A DNA stretch of 64,000 nucleotides from Sulfuriferula nivalis (GTDB taxonomy: Bacteria > Pseudomonadota > Gammaproteobacteria > Burkholderiales > Sulfuriferulaceae), in NCBI RefSeq assembly GCF_009937995.1, contig NZ_AP021881.1, forward strand, positions 2,728,001-2,792,000, read 5' to 3'. Numbering within the stretch: position 1 is the first letter of the stretch; every line of letters starts with the position of its first letter. The position numbers and the translations under genes are program-made. A model generated the notes under the pieces. The model was not told where the DNA came from and searched no databases. It saw only the letters and a program-made list of their open reading frames with translations. Positions 29,823 to 39,400 of this stretch are shown here, one piece after another.

Positions 29823-31103
29823 TCACCAGTTAGCGAATACTTGCTCTGCTTTCTCAAGTGTCGCCGCTATTTCAGCATCACCATGTGCTGCCGAAACAAA
29901 ACCAGCTTCAAATGCTGACGGCGCAAAATACACCCCCGCGTCCAGCATGCCATGAAAGAATCGATTAAACGCCGCAACATCGCACTCCATCACCTGTGCA
30001 TAATTTTGCGGCACCTGGTTACGGAAATACAAACCGAACATTCCACCTACATGCTGCGCAGAAAACGCTACGCCATGTTTAGCTGCAACATCAGTAAGTC
30101 CATGCACAAACTTCCCAGTAACTTCGCCCAAACGCTGATGAAAACCTGGCGCCTGTATCAACTTCAATGTCGCCAATCCCGCTGCAACCGCAACAGGATT
30201 ACCAGACAATGTCCCCGCCTGATACACTGCACCCAGCGGCGCCAAATGAGCCATGATGTCACCACGCCCACCAAAAGCACCAACTGGCATGCCGCCGCCT
30301 ATTACTTTACCAAAAGTCGACAAGTCCGGTGTAATACCATACAAAGCCTGCGCGCCGCCTAATGCCACACGAAAACCCGTCATCACCTCATCAAAAATCA
30401 ATACCGCACCATATTGCGTACACACATCACGCATGGTTTGCAAAAACTCTGGCAGCGGTGCAATTAAATTCATATTGCCAACAACGGGCTCAACGATCAC
30501 CGCTGCAATTTGATCTCCATACTGCTTAAAGCAATCAATCAACTGTTGTGGCTGGTTATAATCTAACACTAAAGTATGCGCTGCCAATTCTGGCGGCACA
30601 CCCGCCGAACTAGGCTGGCCAAAAGTTAACGCACCAGATCCCGCCTTAACCAGCAACGAGTCGCTATGCCCATGATAACAACCCTCGAATTTGATAATTT
30701 TTGAGCGACCTGTAAATCCACGCGCCAAGCGTATGGCACTCATAGTCGCTTCGGTGCCCGAACTAGTTAGTCGCACCATGTCCATACTTGGAATCAAGGT
30801 GGTAAGCAAATCGGCCATCTCAACTTCACGTGCAGTTGGCGCACCAAAACTCAGCCCTTTTGCAGCCGCTTCACATACGGCTTGCACCACATCTGGATGA
30901 GTGTGCCCTACTATCATTGGACCCCATGACCCAACATAATCAATAAATTCGCGTCCATCAGCATCCCACACCCGTGCGCCTGATGCGCGTTCAAAGAAAC
31001 ATGGCGTCCCACCCACAGAGCGGAAAGCACGAACTGGGGAATTAACGCCACCAGGAATATGGCGTTGTGCGCGTTCAAATAAATCTTGGTTTATCGTCAT
31101 CAT
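29823..31103 (-). CDS. hemL: glutamate-1-semialdehyde 2,1-aminomutase
   Basis: A 426-residue PLP enzyme that turns glutamate-1-semialdehyde into 5-aminolevulinate, the substrate of HemB (also in this window). Family marks are [13 protein letters not shown] at the start, the [10 protein letters not shown] loop, [22 protein letters not shown] and the PLP lysine in [18 protein letters not shown]. The start abuts the thiE stop with no gap, so it is the third gene of a thiD-thiE-hemL operon. Confidence 0.97.
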   Translation of the reverse strand: MMTINQDLFERAQRHIPGGVNSPVRAFRSVGGTPCFFERASGARVWDADGREFIDYVGSWGPMIVGHTHPDVVQAVCEAAAKGLSFGAPTAREVEMADLLTTLIPSMDMVRLTSSGTEATMSAIRLARGFTGRSKIIKFEGCYHGHSDSLLVKAGSGALTFGQPSSAGVPPELAAHTLVLDYNQPQQLIDCFKQYGDQIAAVIVEPVVGNMNLIAPLPEFLQTMRDVCTQYGAVLIFDEVMTGFRVALGGAQALYGITPDLSTFGKVIGGGMPVGAFGGRGDIMAHLAPLGAVYQAGTLSGNPVAVAAGLATLKLIQAPGFHQRLGEVTGKFVHGLTDVAAKHGVAFSAQHVGGMFGLYFRNQVPQNYAQVMECDVAAFNRFFHGMLDAGVYFAPSAFEAGFVSAAHGDAEIAATLEKAEQVFANW

Positions 31104-31730
31104 TTAATCTTCTGTTTCCGCTAAAAATAAATCGGCAAATTGCCGCGCTGTTGCTGCTACATCATCACTTTCAAATAGCGCACTAATCACTGCGATCGCA
31201 TCCGCTCCCGCATCAATTAAGTCACCTGCATTAGCTAAAGTAATCCCGCCTATTGCAATAATAGGTATATGGATTTGATGCGTTGCCTGCTGCAATAAAG
31301 CCATCTCTGCTAAAGGCGCATCAGGCTTGGTCGAAGAAGGAAAGAAGCTGCCAAACGCAACATAATCCGCGCCAGCTGCCTGAGCCTTTACGGCTAAGTC
31401 TATTGATTGATAACATGACACACCGACAATTTTATCAGCGCCCAATATGATCCGTGCTTCGCGTATTCCGCCATCATCCCGGCCTATATGCACACCGTCT
31501 GCACCTACCAGATCTGCCAATCGCAAACTGTCATTGATAATCAGCGGAACGCCATATTGACGGCACAAAACCAGCAACTCACTGGCTTGTTCATGTTGAC
31601 GTGCGATGTCACCACTTTTGTCCCGATATTGCACCACACTCGCACCACCACGTAACGCAGCGGTTATAGCCCCCAACAATGCCGCAGTATTATCGGTCTC
31701 CTGCGTAATCGCATACAAACCCGATATCAT
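31104..31730 (-). CDS. thiE: thiamine-phosphate synthase
   Basis: A 208-residue TIM-barrel enzyme that joins HMP-pyrophosphate and thiazole phosphate to give thiamine phosphate. The marks are VQYRDKS near residue 37, LIINDSLRLA, GADGVHIGRDD and AIGGITLANA. It overlaps the thiD stop by ATGA and directly precedes hemL. No thiG or thiS is in this window, so the thiazole branch must be elsewhere. Confidence 0.95.
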   Translation of the reverse strand: MISGLYAITQETDNTAALLGAITAALRGGASVVQYRDKSGDIARQHEQASELLVLCRQYGVPLIINDSLRLADLVGADGVHIGRDDGGIREARIILGADKIVGVSCYQSIDLAVKAQAAGADYVAFGSFFPSSTKPDAPLAEMALLQQATHQIHIPIIAIGGITLANAGDLIDAGADAIAVISALFESDDVAATARQFADLFLAETED

Positions 31731-32545
31731 TGCTTATCCCCATCGCGAGCCCAAAACAAACGGTCAGGAATAAACTGCCCCATACCAGGTCTGAACCCGG
31801 CACGCAAAGCTTCATAAGTAAATGCCTGTGCCTCGTGCACCGCATCTGAAATCGACATGCCATGCGCTAAAGCAGCAGCGATTGCCGAAGCCAAGGTGCA
31901 ACCCGAACCATGGTAACTACCAGGCAAACGCGTCCAAGTATCAGCTCGCAACTCCCCTGTTGCGTCATACAAGGTATTTATCACTTGCGCCGTACCTTCA
32001 TGCGTACCCGTAATCAACACGTACTCACACCCAGTTGCCAATAAATGTTGCGCACAAATATCCAACGCATCATTATCATTCACTATCTCATCCTGAACCA
32101 GATTACGTGCTTCTACACTGTTAGGCGTAATTATCGTCGTTTGCGGGATTAACATATCCATCATTGCTGCCCGCATATCATCCGTAGACAACTCATCGCC
32201 ACGGCCAGATGCCAAAACAGGATCTAAAATCAAAGGAATATCAGGGTAATCCGCAACGATAGCTGCAATTGTTGCAAGCGCCTCCAAACTACCTAACATC
32301 CCAATCTTGAAAGCAGCCACAGGCATATCTTCGAGCAGACAGCGAGCCTGATCAGATATCCACTCTGCATCTAAAGGAAAATAATCTTCAACACCGACCG
32401 TATCTTGAACAGTAATGGCAGTTAAAACAGATAGCGCATGACAACCCATACTTGTCATCGTCAGGATGTCAGCCTGAATACCGGCACCACCAGTAGGATC
32501 AGATGCGGCAAAGGTCAGTACAATAGGTGGAGGAGATTCATTCAT
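31727..32545 (-). CDS. thiD: hydroxymethylpyrimidine/phosphomethylpyrimidine kinase
   Basis: A 272-residue ribokinase-fold enzyme that phosphorylates HMP and HMP-P for thiamine synthesis. Marks are TFAASDPTGGAGIQADI at the start, KIGMLGS, ILDPVLASGRG, ITPNSVEA and the anion hole and base GSYHGSGCTLASAIAAALA. I chose the ATG at 32545 because it gives the usual N-terminus. An in-frame ATG at 32572 would add nine residues. The gene is divergent from rubredoxin. Confidence 0.95.
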   Translation of the reverse strand: MNESPPPIVLTFAASDPTGGAGIQADILTMTSMGCHALSVLTAITVQDTVGVEDYFPLDAEWISDQARCLLEDMPVAAFKIGMLGSLEALATIAAIVADYPDIPLILDPVLASGRGDELSTDDMRAAMMDMLIPQTTIITPNSVEARNLVQDEIVNDNDALDICAQHLLATGCEYVLITGTHEGTAQVINTLYDATGELRADTWTRLPGSYHGSGCTLASAIAAALAHGMSISDAVHEAQAFTYEALRAGFRPGMGQFIPDRLFWARDGDKQ

Positions 32546-32615
32546 ATAAAAAACCGTGCCATTAAAATACATATCTGGATTAGAATACCTATTTTAACTG
32601 AAAAGCGACAAGATA

Positions 32616-32792
32616 ATGGCATCAGCTTACAATTGCTACATGTGCGTAGTTTGCGGCTATATTTATGATGAAGCCAAGGGCTGCCCTGACGACGGCATCC
32701 CTGCCGGCACAAAGTGGGAAGACGTTCCAATTAACTGGACATGCCCAGAATGTGGCGCACGAAAGGACGACTTTGAAATGGTAGCAATATAA
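32616..32792 (+). CDS. rubredoxin
   Basis: A 58-residue mononuclear iron protein. The two knuckles are CVVCGY (cysteines 10 and 13) and CPECGA (cysteines 43 and 46), with the expected aromatic residues (Tyr5, Tyr15, Trp41) and the [12 protein letters not shown] segment between. It carries single electrons in the cytosol, for example to oxygen- or peroxide-reducing enzymes or an alkane hydroxylase. The partner is not in the window. It lies between thiD (divergent) and the pilG operon (same strand, 96 bases further). Confidence 0.95.
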   Translation: MASAYNCYMCVVCGYIYDEAKGCPDDGIPAGTKWEDVPINWTCPECGARKDDFEMVAI

Positions 32793-32888
32793 TTCAATTA
32801 CAATAAATACTTGCAAGCCAGTCAAAATAAGATTAAAAATACACGTATACGTAAAGCAACGTCGTAAATAAAAAATAGCGGGGGTAAT

Positions 32889-33305
32889 GTGGCAGACACC
32901 AATGATTTAAATGGCATTAAAGTGATGGTGATAGATGACAGCAACACCATACGCAGAAGTGCCGAGATTTTTTTGAAGCAAGCTGGTTGTGAGATCATCC
33001 TTGCTGAAGATGGTTTTGATGCCCTTGCTAAAATAACAGACCGCCAACCCGACATTATTTTCGTGGATGTCATGATGCCTCGTTTAGATGGCTATCAGAC
33101 CTGCTCACTCATTAAGAAAAACAGCCGGTTTAAATCAACACCAGTCATTATGCTATCTAGTAAAGATGGATTATTCGATAAAGCCCGTGGACGCATCGTT
33201 GGCTCAAATGAATACCTAACCAAACCTTTTACCAAAGACAGTCTGCTCAGTACCGTACAGCGCTATGTTCCAGCCAGCCCCGCGATCCAACTAATCCCTA
33301 ATTAA
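32889..33305 (+). CDS. pilG: twitching motility response regulator PilG
   Basis: A 138-residue single-domain CheY-like receiver. The acidic pair is DD16-17, the phosphorylation site Asp60 (FVDVMMPRLDGY), the Thr/Ser switch near MLSSKD, and the lysine in NEYLTKPF. PilG is the output regulator of the Chp chemosensory system that controls type IV pilus extension. The start is GTG at 32889, after GGGGT, because no ATG fits the conserved N-terminus. It is first in pilGHIJ-chpA. Confidence 0.93.
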   Translation: MADTNDLNGIKVMVIDDSNTIRRSAEIFLKQAGCEIILAEDGFDALAKITDRQPDIIFVDVMMPRLDGYQTCSLIKKNSRFKSTPVIMLSSKDGLFDKARGRIVGSNEYLTKPFTKDSLLSTVQRYVPASPAIQLIPN

Positions 33306-33318
33306 TTCAAGGAACATC

Positions 33319-33681
33319 ATGGCAGTCCACAAAGTACTCATTGTTGATGACTCACCCACAGAACGCTTCTTTCTTGCTGACTTGCTAAGCAAGCAAGGCT
33401 ACCAAATCAATCTGGCGGAAAATGGTGAAGAGGCGTTAGAGAAAGTCAAACAAATCATGCCTGATCTAATCTTAATGGATGTGGTAATGCCTGGCATGAA
33501 CGGTTTCCAAACTACACGCGCAATTTCGCGTGATGAAGAACTCAAGCACATTCCAATCATTCTATGCACCACCAAAGATCAGGAAACCGACAAAATCTGG
33601 GGACTACGTCAGGGTGCAATTGAATACATGATCAAACCTATAGATGGCGCCGCGCTACTACAGAAAATTCGTGCACTCTAA
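33319..33681 (+). CDS. pilH: twitching motility response regulator PilH
   Basis: A 120-residue CheY-like receiver with Asp54 (LILMDVVMPGMNG) as phosphorylation site, DD10-11 and the lysine in YMIKPIDG. In Pseudomonas PilH acts as the retraction regulator or as a phosphate sink relative to PilG. It is 13 bases after pilG, with an AAGGAA ribosome site. Confidence 0.93.
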   Translation: MAVHKVLIVDDSPTERFFLADLLSKQGYQINLAENGEEALEKVKQIMPDLILMDVVMPGMNGFQTTRAISRDEELKHIPIILCTTKDQETDKIWGLRQGAIEYMIKPIDGAALLQKIRAL

Positions 33682-33698
33682 ATCATAAAGAAACGACC

Positions 33699-34208
33699 AT
33701 GTCCAAACGCGTCAGCTTGAAACAATTCCAACAAGATTTAAGTGATCGATTACAAATTGCAACAAGTCAATCAACTGCGAATAGTCGCCTTGCCGTACGT
33801 ATTGCCGATCAAAACTGGCTGGTTGATTTAGCGCACATTAGCGAAGTAATTTCCCCATCCGCTATTGCAGTCGTGCCGCTCACACAGCCATGGTTTTTAG
33901 GGGTAACTAACATCCGAGGCAAACTGTTTAGCGTTGTTGATTTGGCTCATTTTAAAGGTGCACATGCAACGCCGAGAAATACAGAAAACAGACTGCTGAT
34001 TGTCCACCCACAATTTACTTCAAATAGCGCTTTACTCGTTGAGCAGGCATTGGGATTGCGCAACATTGATAAAATGCAATTACAGTCAAACATCGCCCTG
34101 CCGGCCTGGGCTAGTCAAACGCACCTGGATGAAGACGGTAAAGCTTGGCACAGCTTGAATATTGAAGCATTAGTTACAAGTAACGAGTTCCTGACCGTAA
34201 GTTTATAA
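33699..34208 (+). CDS. pilI: CheW-like adaptor PilI
   Basis: A 169-residue CheW-domain protein that couples the PilJ receptor to the ChpA kinase. The segments VDLAHISEV, PWFLGVTNIRGKLFSVVDLAHF and LLIVHP are typical of the double SH3-like fold. It lies 17 bases after pilH. Confidence 0.92.
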   Translation: MSKRVSLKQFQQDLSDRLQIATSQSTANSRLAVRIADQNWLVDLAHISEVISPSAIAVVPLTQPWFLGVTNIRGKLFSVVDLAHFKGAHATPRNTENRLLIVHPQFTSNSALLVEQALGLRNIDKMQLQSNIALPAWASQTHLDEDGKAWHSLNIEALVTSNEFLTVSL

Positions 34209-34263
34209 ATTATTCTGATTCACATAAAACAATTTCATAATTAATTAGCACCGGAGACAAAAA

Positions 34264-36393
34264 ATGGCTTTTAAACTTCCAAGTTTCAACCCAAAAAACG
34301 AACCTAAGAAATCTGGAAGGGCCAGCTCAGGTGCTGAAAACACAACGTTAATAATGAGCGGCATCAAAAAGATGTCAGACAGCACTGCTTTTGAAACGCC
34401 GCTAATAGGTCATTTGCCTGTAGAGAAGCAATACATTCTCTCCATGGTATCCGGTTTGGGATTCTTGGTAGTCACAGGCGTGTTACTTACATACAGTGGC
34501 ATACAAGCGGGTAATAAAACAGAATACATTACCAAAGCAACTGAGATGCAAATGCTATCCCAGCGTATCGCGAAAGGTGCGCAACAATCTGTTGCAGGCA
34601 ACCCAGAAGCTTTTGCACAACTCGCTGCAAGTGAAAAACAATTTATCACCAACTTTACCGCCATTTCCAAAGGCAGCATTTCCTTACCTGTCTCGCCAAA
34701 ATCAACACAACCGATAGTCGCAGAACTAAAAACCCATTGGACACCTGTCGAAGCGCAAATCAATCAAATTCTGAGCCAGCAAAAGCCACTAGTGGAACTG
34801 CGTACTAACGTAGATACCATTAACAAAACAGCAAACGATCTGTTAGAAATTTCAGAGCAACTTGTAGGTCGCATGACCGATGCCAATCTTGGTCAACGAG
34901 AAAGCACATTGGCCAGTGAAATGGTCATGTTAACTCAGCGTATGGCTAAAAATGCTAATGCGCTGGTATCTTCCGAATCCATAGATCAGGACGTTGCATT
35001 TCAACTTGGTAAAGATGCAACTTCATTTCAAGAATATCTAAAAGCATTACGGGATGGTAGTGAACGCTATCACATTGCCGCACTAAGTGACGCCGACGCA
35101 CATAGCAAGCTGATGGAATTAACCGCTGCATTCAAACCATTTGATGCCGCAACCACAAGCATCTTGAGTAACATGCAACCGCTCGTAGAAACCAAACAAG
35201 CCAACATGGCTATTTTCACTACCAGCGATGACATCCTGAAAACCACTCAACAATTAGCGCAAGCTTATTCAAAACTGGGCACCACCAGTAATACATTTGC
35301 GATTCTCTCGGGTATATTGGCATTAGCGAGTTTGGTGTTATTTGGTATCGTTAACGTTAACGAATCAAAACGTCGAGTTGGGCAAAGTGAAGCGGAAAAC
35401 AAACGTAACCAGGAAGCTATTTTGCGATTGCTCAATGAGCTTGGTGATTTGGCGGATGGCGACTTAACCACCAACGCCACCGTTACTGAAGATATTACAG
35501 GCGCTATTGCTGACTCGATTAACTTTACTATCGATGAATTACGCGGCCTGGTTTCAGGTATTAACCGAGCGACTGAAAAAGTAACCACCACAACCTTACA
35601 AGCACAGAGCATTTCCGAAGAGCTACTCGCCGCGGCACAACGTCAAGCGCAAGAAATCGAAGAAACCTCTGCTGCTATTCTCGGTATTTCACAATCAATT
35701 AATGATGTTTCTGCCAGTGCGTCACAATCTGCACAAGTGGCAACCCAGTCACTGGAAGCCGCAGAAAAAGGCACCAAGGCGGTAGAAAACTCTATCACGG
35801 GTATGAACAGTATTCGTGAGAACATCCAGGAAACATCCAAACGCATTAAACGACTGGGCGAATCTTCACAGGAAATTGGTGAAATCGTTGAACTGATTTC
35901 AGATATTACCGAACAAACCAACGTACTTGCGCTTAATGCTGCGATTCAAGCTGCTGCCGCTGGCGAAGCTGGACGAGGCTTCTCCGTGGTTGCGGAAGAG
36001 GTACAACGACTAGCTGAACGTTCTGGTCAGGCGACCAAACAAATTGCTGCGATTGTGAAAACTATTCAGTCAGATACACAAGATGCGGTTTCCGCGATGG
36101 AAACCAGTACCCAGGGGGTAGTAGAAGGAGCCAAACTATCCGATGCGGCGGGTCAAGCGCTGAGTGAAATTGGTCAAGTTTCGCGCAACCTTGCGAGTCT
36201 GATTGAAAACATTTCTGCAGCTACCGATAGTCAGTCACAGGCCGCAAACAAAGTTACCAAAGCGATGCAGGATATTCAACAAATTACCGAACAAACGACA
36301 GCAGGCACACAACAAACTGCGTCGTCTATTGGTGAATTGACATCGCTGGCAACCGATTTGAAGAAATCTATTTCTGGTTTCAAACTAGCATAA
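34264..36393 (+). CDS. pilJ: pilus chemoreceptor PilJ (methyl-accepting chemotaxis protein)
   Basis: A 709-residue membrane receptor. After a cytosolic leader (1-55) comes a first membrane segment (about 58-80), a periplasmic region with two PilJ-type helical repeats ([14 protein letters not shown] and [13 protein letters not shown]), and a second membrane segment (about 342-362). A HAMP region and a signalling domain follow, with tip sequence [20 protein letters not shown]. It senses signals through pili or surface contact and controls ChpA. The ribosome site GGAG precedes the ATG. A small hairpin (36405-36424) separates it from chpA. Confidence 0.94.
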   Translation: MAFKLPSFNPKNEPKKSGRASSGAENTTLIMSGIKKMSDSTAFETPLIGHLPVEKQYILSMVSGLGFLVVTGVLLTYSGIQAGNKTEYITKATEMQMLSQRIAKGAQQSVAGNPEAFAQLAASEKQFITNFTAISKGSISLPVSPKSTQPIVAELKTHWTPVEAQINQILSQQKPLVELRTNVDTINKTANDLLEISEQLVGRMTDANLGQRESTLASEMVMLTQRMAKNANALVSSESIDQDVAFQLGKDATSFQEYLKALRDGSERYHIAALSDADAHSKLMELTAAFKPFDAATTSILSNMQPLVETKQANMAIFTTSDDILKTTQQLAQAYSKLGTTSNTFAILSGILALASLVLFGIVNVNESKRRVGQSEAENKRNQEAILRLLNELGDLADGDLTTNATVTEDITGAIADSINFTIDELRGLVSGINRATEKVTTTTLQAQSISEELLAAAQRQAQEIEETSAAILGISQSINDVSASASQSAQVATQSLEAAEKGTKAVENSITGMNSIRENIQETSKRIKRLGESSQEIGEIVELISDITEQTNVLALNAAIQAAAAGEAGRGFSVVAEEVQRLAERSGQATKQIAAIVKTIQSDTQDAVSAMETSTQGVVEGAKLSDAAGQALSEIGQVSRNLASLIENISAATDSQSQAANKVTKAMQDIQQITEQTTAGTQQTASSIGELTSLATDLKKSISGFKLA

Positions 36394-36404
36394 CCTCTGC
36401 ACTC

Positions 36405-36424
36405 AACCTCGGCTTGACCGAGGT
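36405..36424. repeat. intercistronic hairpin between pilJ and chpA
   Basis: A stem ACCTCGG / CCGAGGT with loop CTTGA lies 12 bases after the pilJ stop. A-rich sequence without a T-run follows, so this may tune mRNA stability or partial termination. Function is not established. Confidence 0.4.
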
Positions 36425-36466
36425 GAAAATAAATGAATAAAACAGCAGACTAAATTAGGATAGATC

Positions 36467-39400
36467 ATGAGCTCAACACCAGAATATGACATCGGACCAC
36501 TCAGCTGGGTCAAAGAAGAAATAGACCGCTCAATAGACCAAATCAATGCCATTGTTGACCAGTTTGATATAGCATCTGATGATACAGCCAAGCTACGCCA
36601 AGCAAATACTTTCTTGCATCAGATAACAGGTGCAATTGAAATGATAGGCTTACAAGGCGTTACTCTGGTTTGCCAAGAAGCTGAAAAATTTGTCCACGCG
36701 CTTGAACAAAAATCCATCAGCATCACTCCTGAATCACTAGCCTTACTCAAAAACACAACGACCCAGATCGAACAGTATCTGGACGACTTGCTCAAAGGCA
36801 AGCCCAATCACGAATTACAGCTTTTCCCAAATTACCAAGCTCTGAGACTTGCACAGGGCATTACCACCTCGTCCGAAACAGATTTGTTTTTCCCGGACAT
36901 GGGCGGAAGAGCGCCTCGCGCAAATACAAAATCGGAATTATCCAGCACCGATATTAGCCAACTAATCAAAAAATCCAGAGCCAGTTTTCAACGAGGTTTA
37001 CTCGGCTTTTTGCGCCAACATGATGCTGACCAGGGTCTGTTACTCATGCGCGAAGCAGTGAAGAATATAGAAAACAATATTAACGTACCAGCCAGCCGAA
37101 CCTTCTGGTGGGGTGCCGGTGCTTTTGTTGATTGCCTGATTAACCATGCAATTGAACCGAGCTTTCCAGTAAAACAGCTTTGTGGCCGTATAGATTTACA
37201 AATGCGTCGCCATATAGAAGGCTCACTGAAAACCGCAGAGAGATTGCTGCGTGATTTATTATATTTCGTTGCTCAAAGTAGCGATGTCAATGAGCATGTT
37301 GCCGCAGTAAAAAACACTTTCAATCTATCTACGCTTATTCCACAGAACAAGCAGACTATGGATGAAATTGATGCGCTGCGTCCATTGTTAAAACAAATTC
37401 TTAGTCATATCAACAATGCGAAAGAGGCTTGGCTGAAACTTATTTCAGGCAGCGCAGATAGTCTTGCTCAGTTTCAATCAATTATTAATGACCTGAATGC
37501 GCCCATAGCACAGCTAAACAACACCCCAATTATTAAACTGATTGATGAAATCGCGAGTATCGCCAATGATTATCATCAATTACCGCATGAGCGTCATGAA
37601 GCTATTGGTCTGGAAGTCGCCACCACATTATTGCTGCTGCAAAACAACCTGGCTCATTACGAAAACATAGGTGGTGAATTAGTCCAGCAAGCTGAAGTAC
37701 AAAGTCAACGTTTACGTGCAGCGGCTTATGCGGAAATAGATTTAGCAGACATCCCAGACATCCCCCTGCTTGATGAGTACTCTCGCCAAGCCCAGGAAAA
37801 ACTATTAATTGCACAAGTCGCACAAGAAATCCAGGTTAATATCCAGCAGATAGAAGAAACACTGGACACTTTCTTCCGTGACAATTTCCACGACAAACAA
37901 CCTCTGGCTGAGCTGACCAGACCCATTACTGAAATTCATGGTGCGCTTAGCATTATGCAATTAGGTGATGCCAATACCATATTGGAACATACCCACCAAT
38001 TAATTAAACAGCTTGCTGATCCGGCTCTACCTGTTGATGAAGCCAGCTTTAGCACTATTGCTGATGCCATTAGCAGCATCAGCTTATATGTTGATGCTCA
38101 ACGCTATCAACGTCAGGATGCGGATGCGATACTACAACCCATCATGAAGGAACTGGGGCTGGTCGATGACCTCAATACAGAGGAAATAGGCGAACGAGTT
38201 GAAGATGATCTAGACTCGCTAAAATCTGACTTACAACTGCAACTCACTGAGTGGCAGGAAAATCCTGAGCAGGAAGACACAAAAAAAAAATTAGTTGAAA
38301 CCCTGCGTGAGATTAGCCAGGATGCTGAATTAGTTGGTGATTATCAACTAAAACAGCAATCTGCAGATGCTTTAAAGCAACTCGAAAATGGCGAAAATGA
38401 TGCTGCACTAGGCGAGCTCTCACAGCAATTGAATTTATCTGGCGCCACTGTTGTTGAAGAAGAGACTCATACTCCCGAACCTGCTGCAGATGAAATTGAC
38501 GCTGAATTGCTATCCATTTTCCTGGAAGAAGCTAACGAAGTTTTAGCAAGCCTCCACGCTGAATTAGCCACACTCTCAGAACAGCCTCACAACACTGAAG
38601 CACTGCGAACCTGTCGTCGCAACTTTCATACCCTCAAAGGCAGTGGTCGCATGGTAGGCCTTATGGATCTTGGCGAAACAGCCTGGGCACTGGAACAGCT
38701 GCTCAACTTATGGTTGCAAGACGACAAAAATGCTACGCCAACATTACTGCATCTACTCGGTAATGCACATCAACTATTTTCTGAGTGGATAGAGAAACTA
38801 CAATCGCATAGCCCATTCACGCTTGATTACCATGGCCTGGCGAATGAAGCTGACATCCTGCGCACACATCAGGAATCTGATGAAAACAACTTGCCAGACA
38901 GTGAACCTGCTATCGATGAAACAACTGATACCGACAACCTGGAACCAGTTATCGTATCAGTTGGTGAACCTGAAATTTCGGCGGAAGCAGAAGCAGAAGC
39001 AGAAACCAGCCAGCCTGACATCATCAAAGAAATAACCGACACGCCTGACTATAACATCCATGAAACAGGTTACGTCGACGAAACCCCAGTACAGGAAATT
39101 GATGATCGTATTGCCATAGGCACTAATCTTATTTCTCCAATGCTGCTAGATATCTTTTTGCGTGAAGCCGATCAGCATTACCTTACCCTACATGCAGAAT
39201 TCACCCATTTACAGCAGAACCCACACCTGCCTGTCAGTTATGAGTTTATGCGCGCCGCACACACCCTTGCCGGCATAGCAGGATTAACAGGATTCACCAC
39301 ACTCAGTGAACTGGCGCATGCACTAGAACTCTGGCTAAATCGTTTACAGAGCTTACCAGCCTCATTACCACCACATGACCAGATGACTGAGCATGCAATT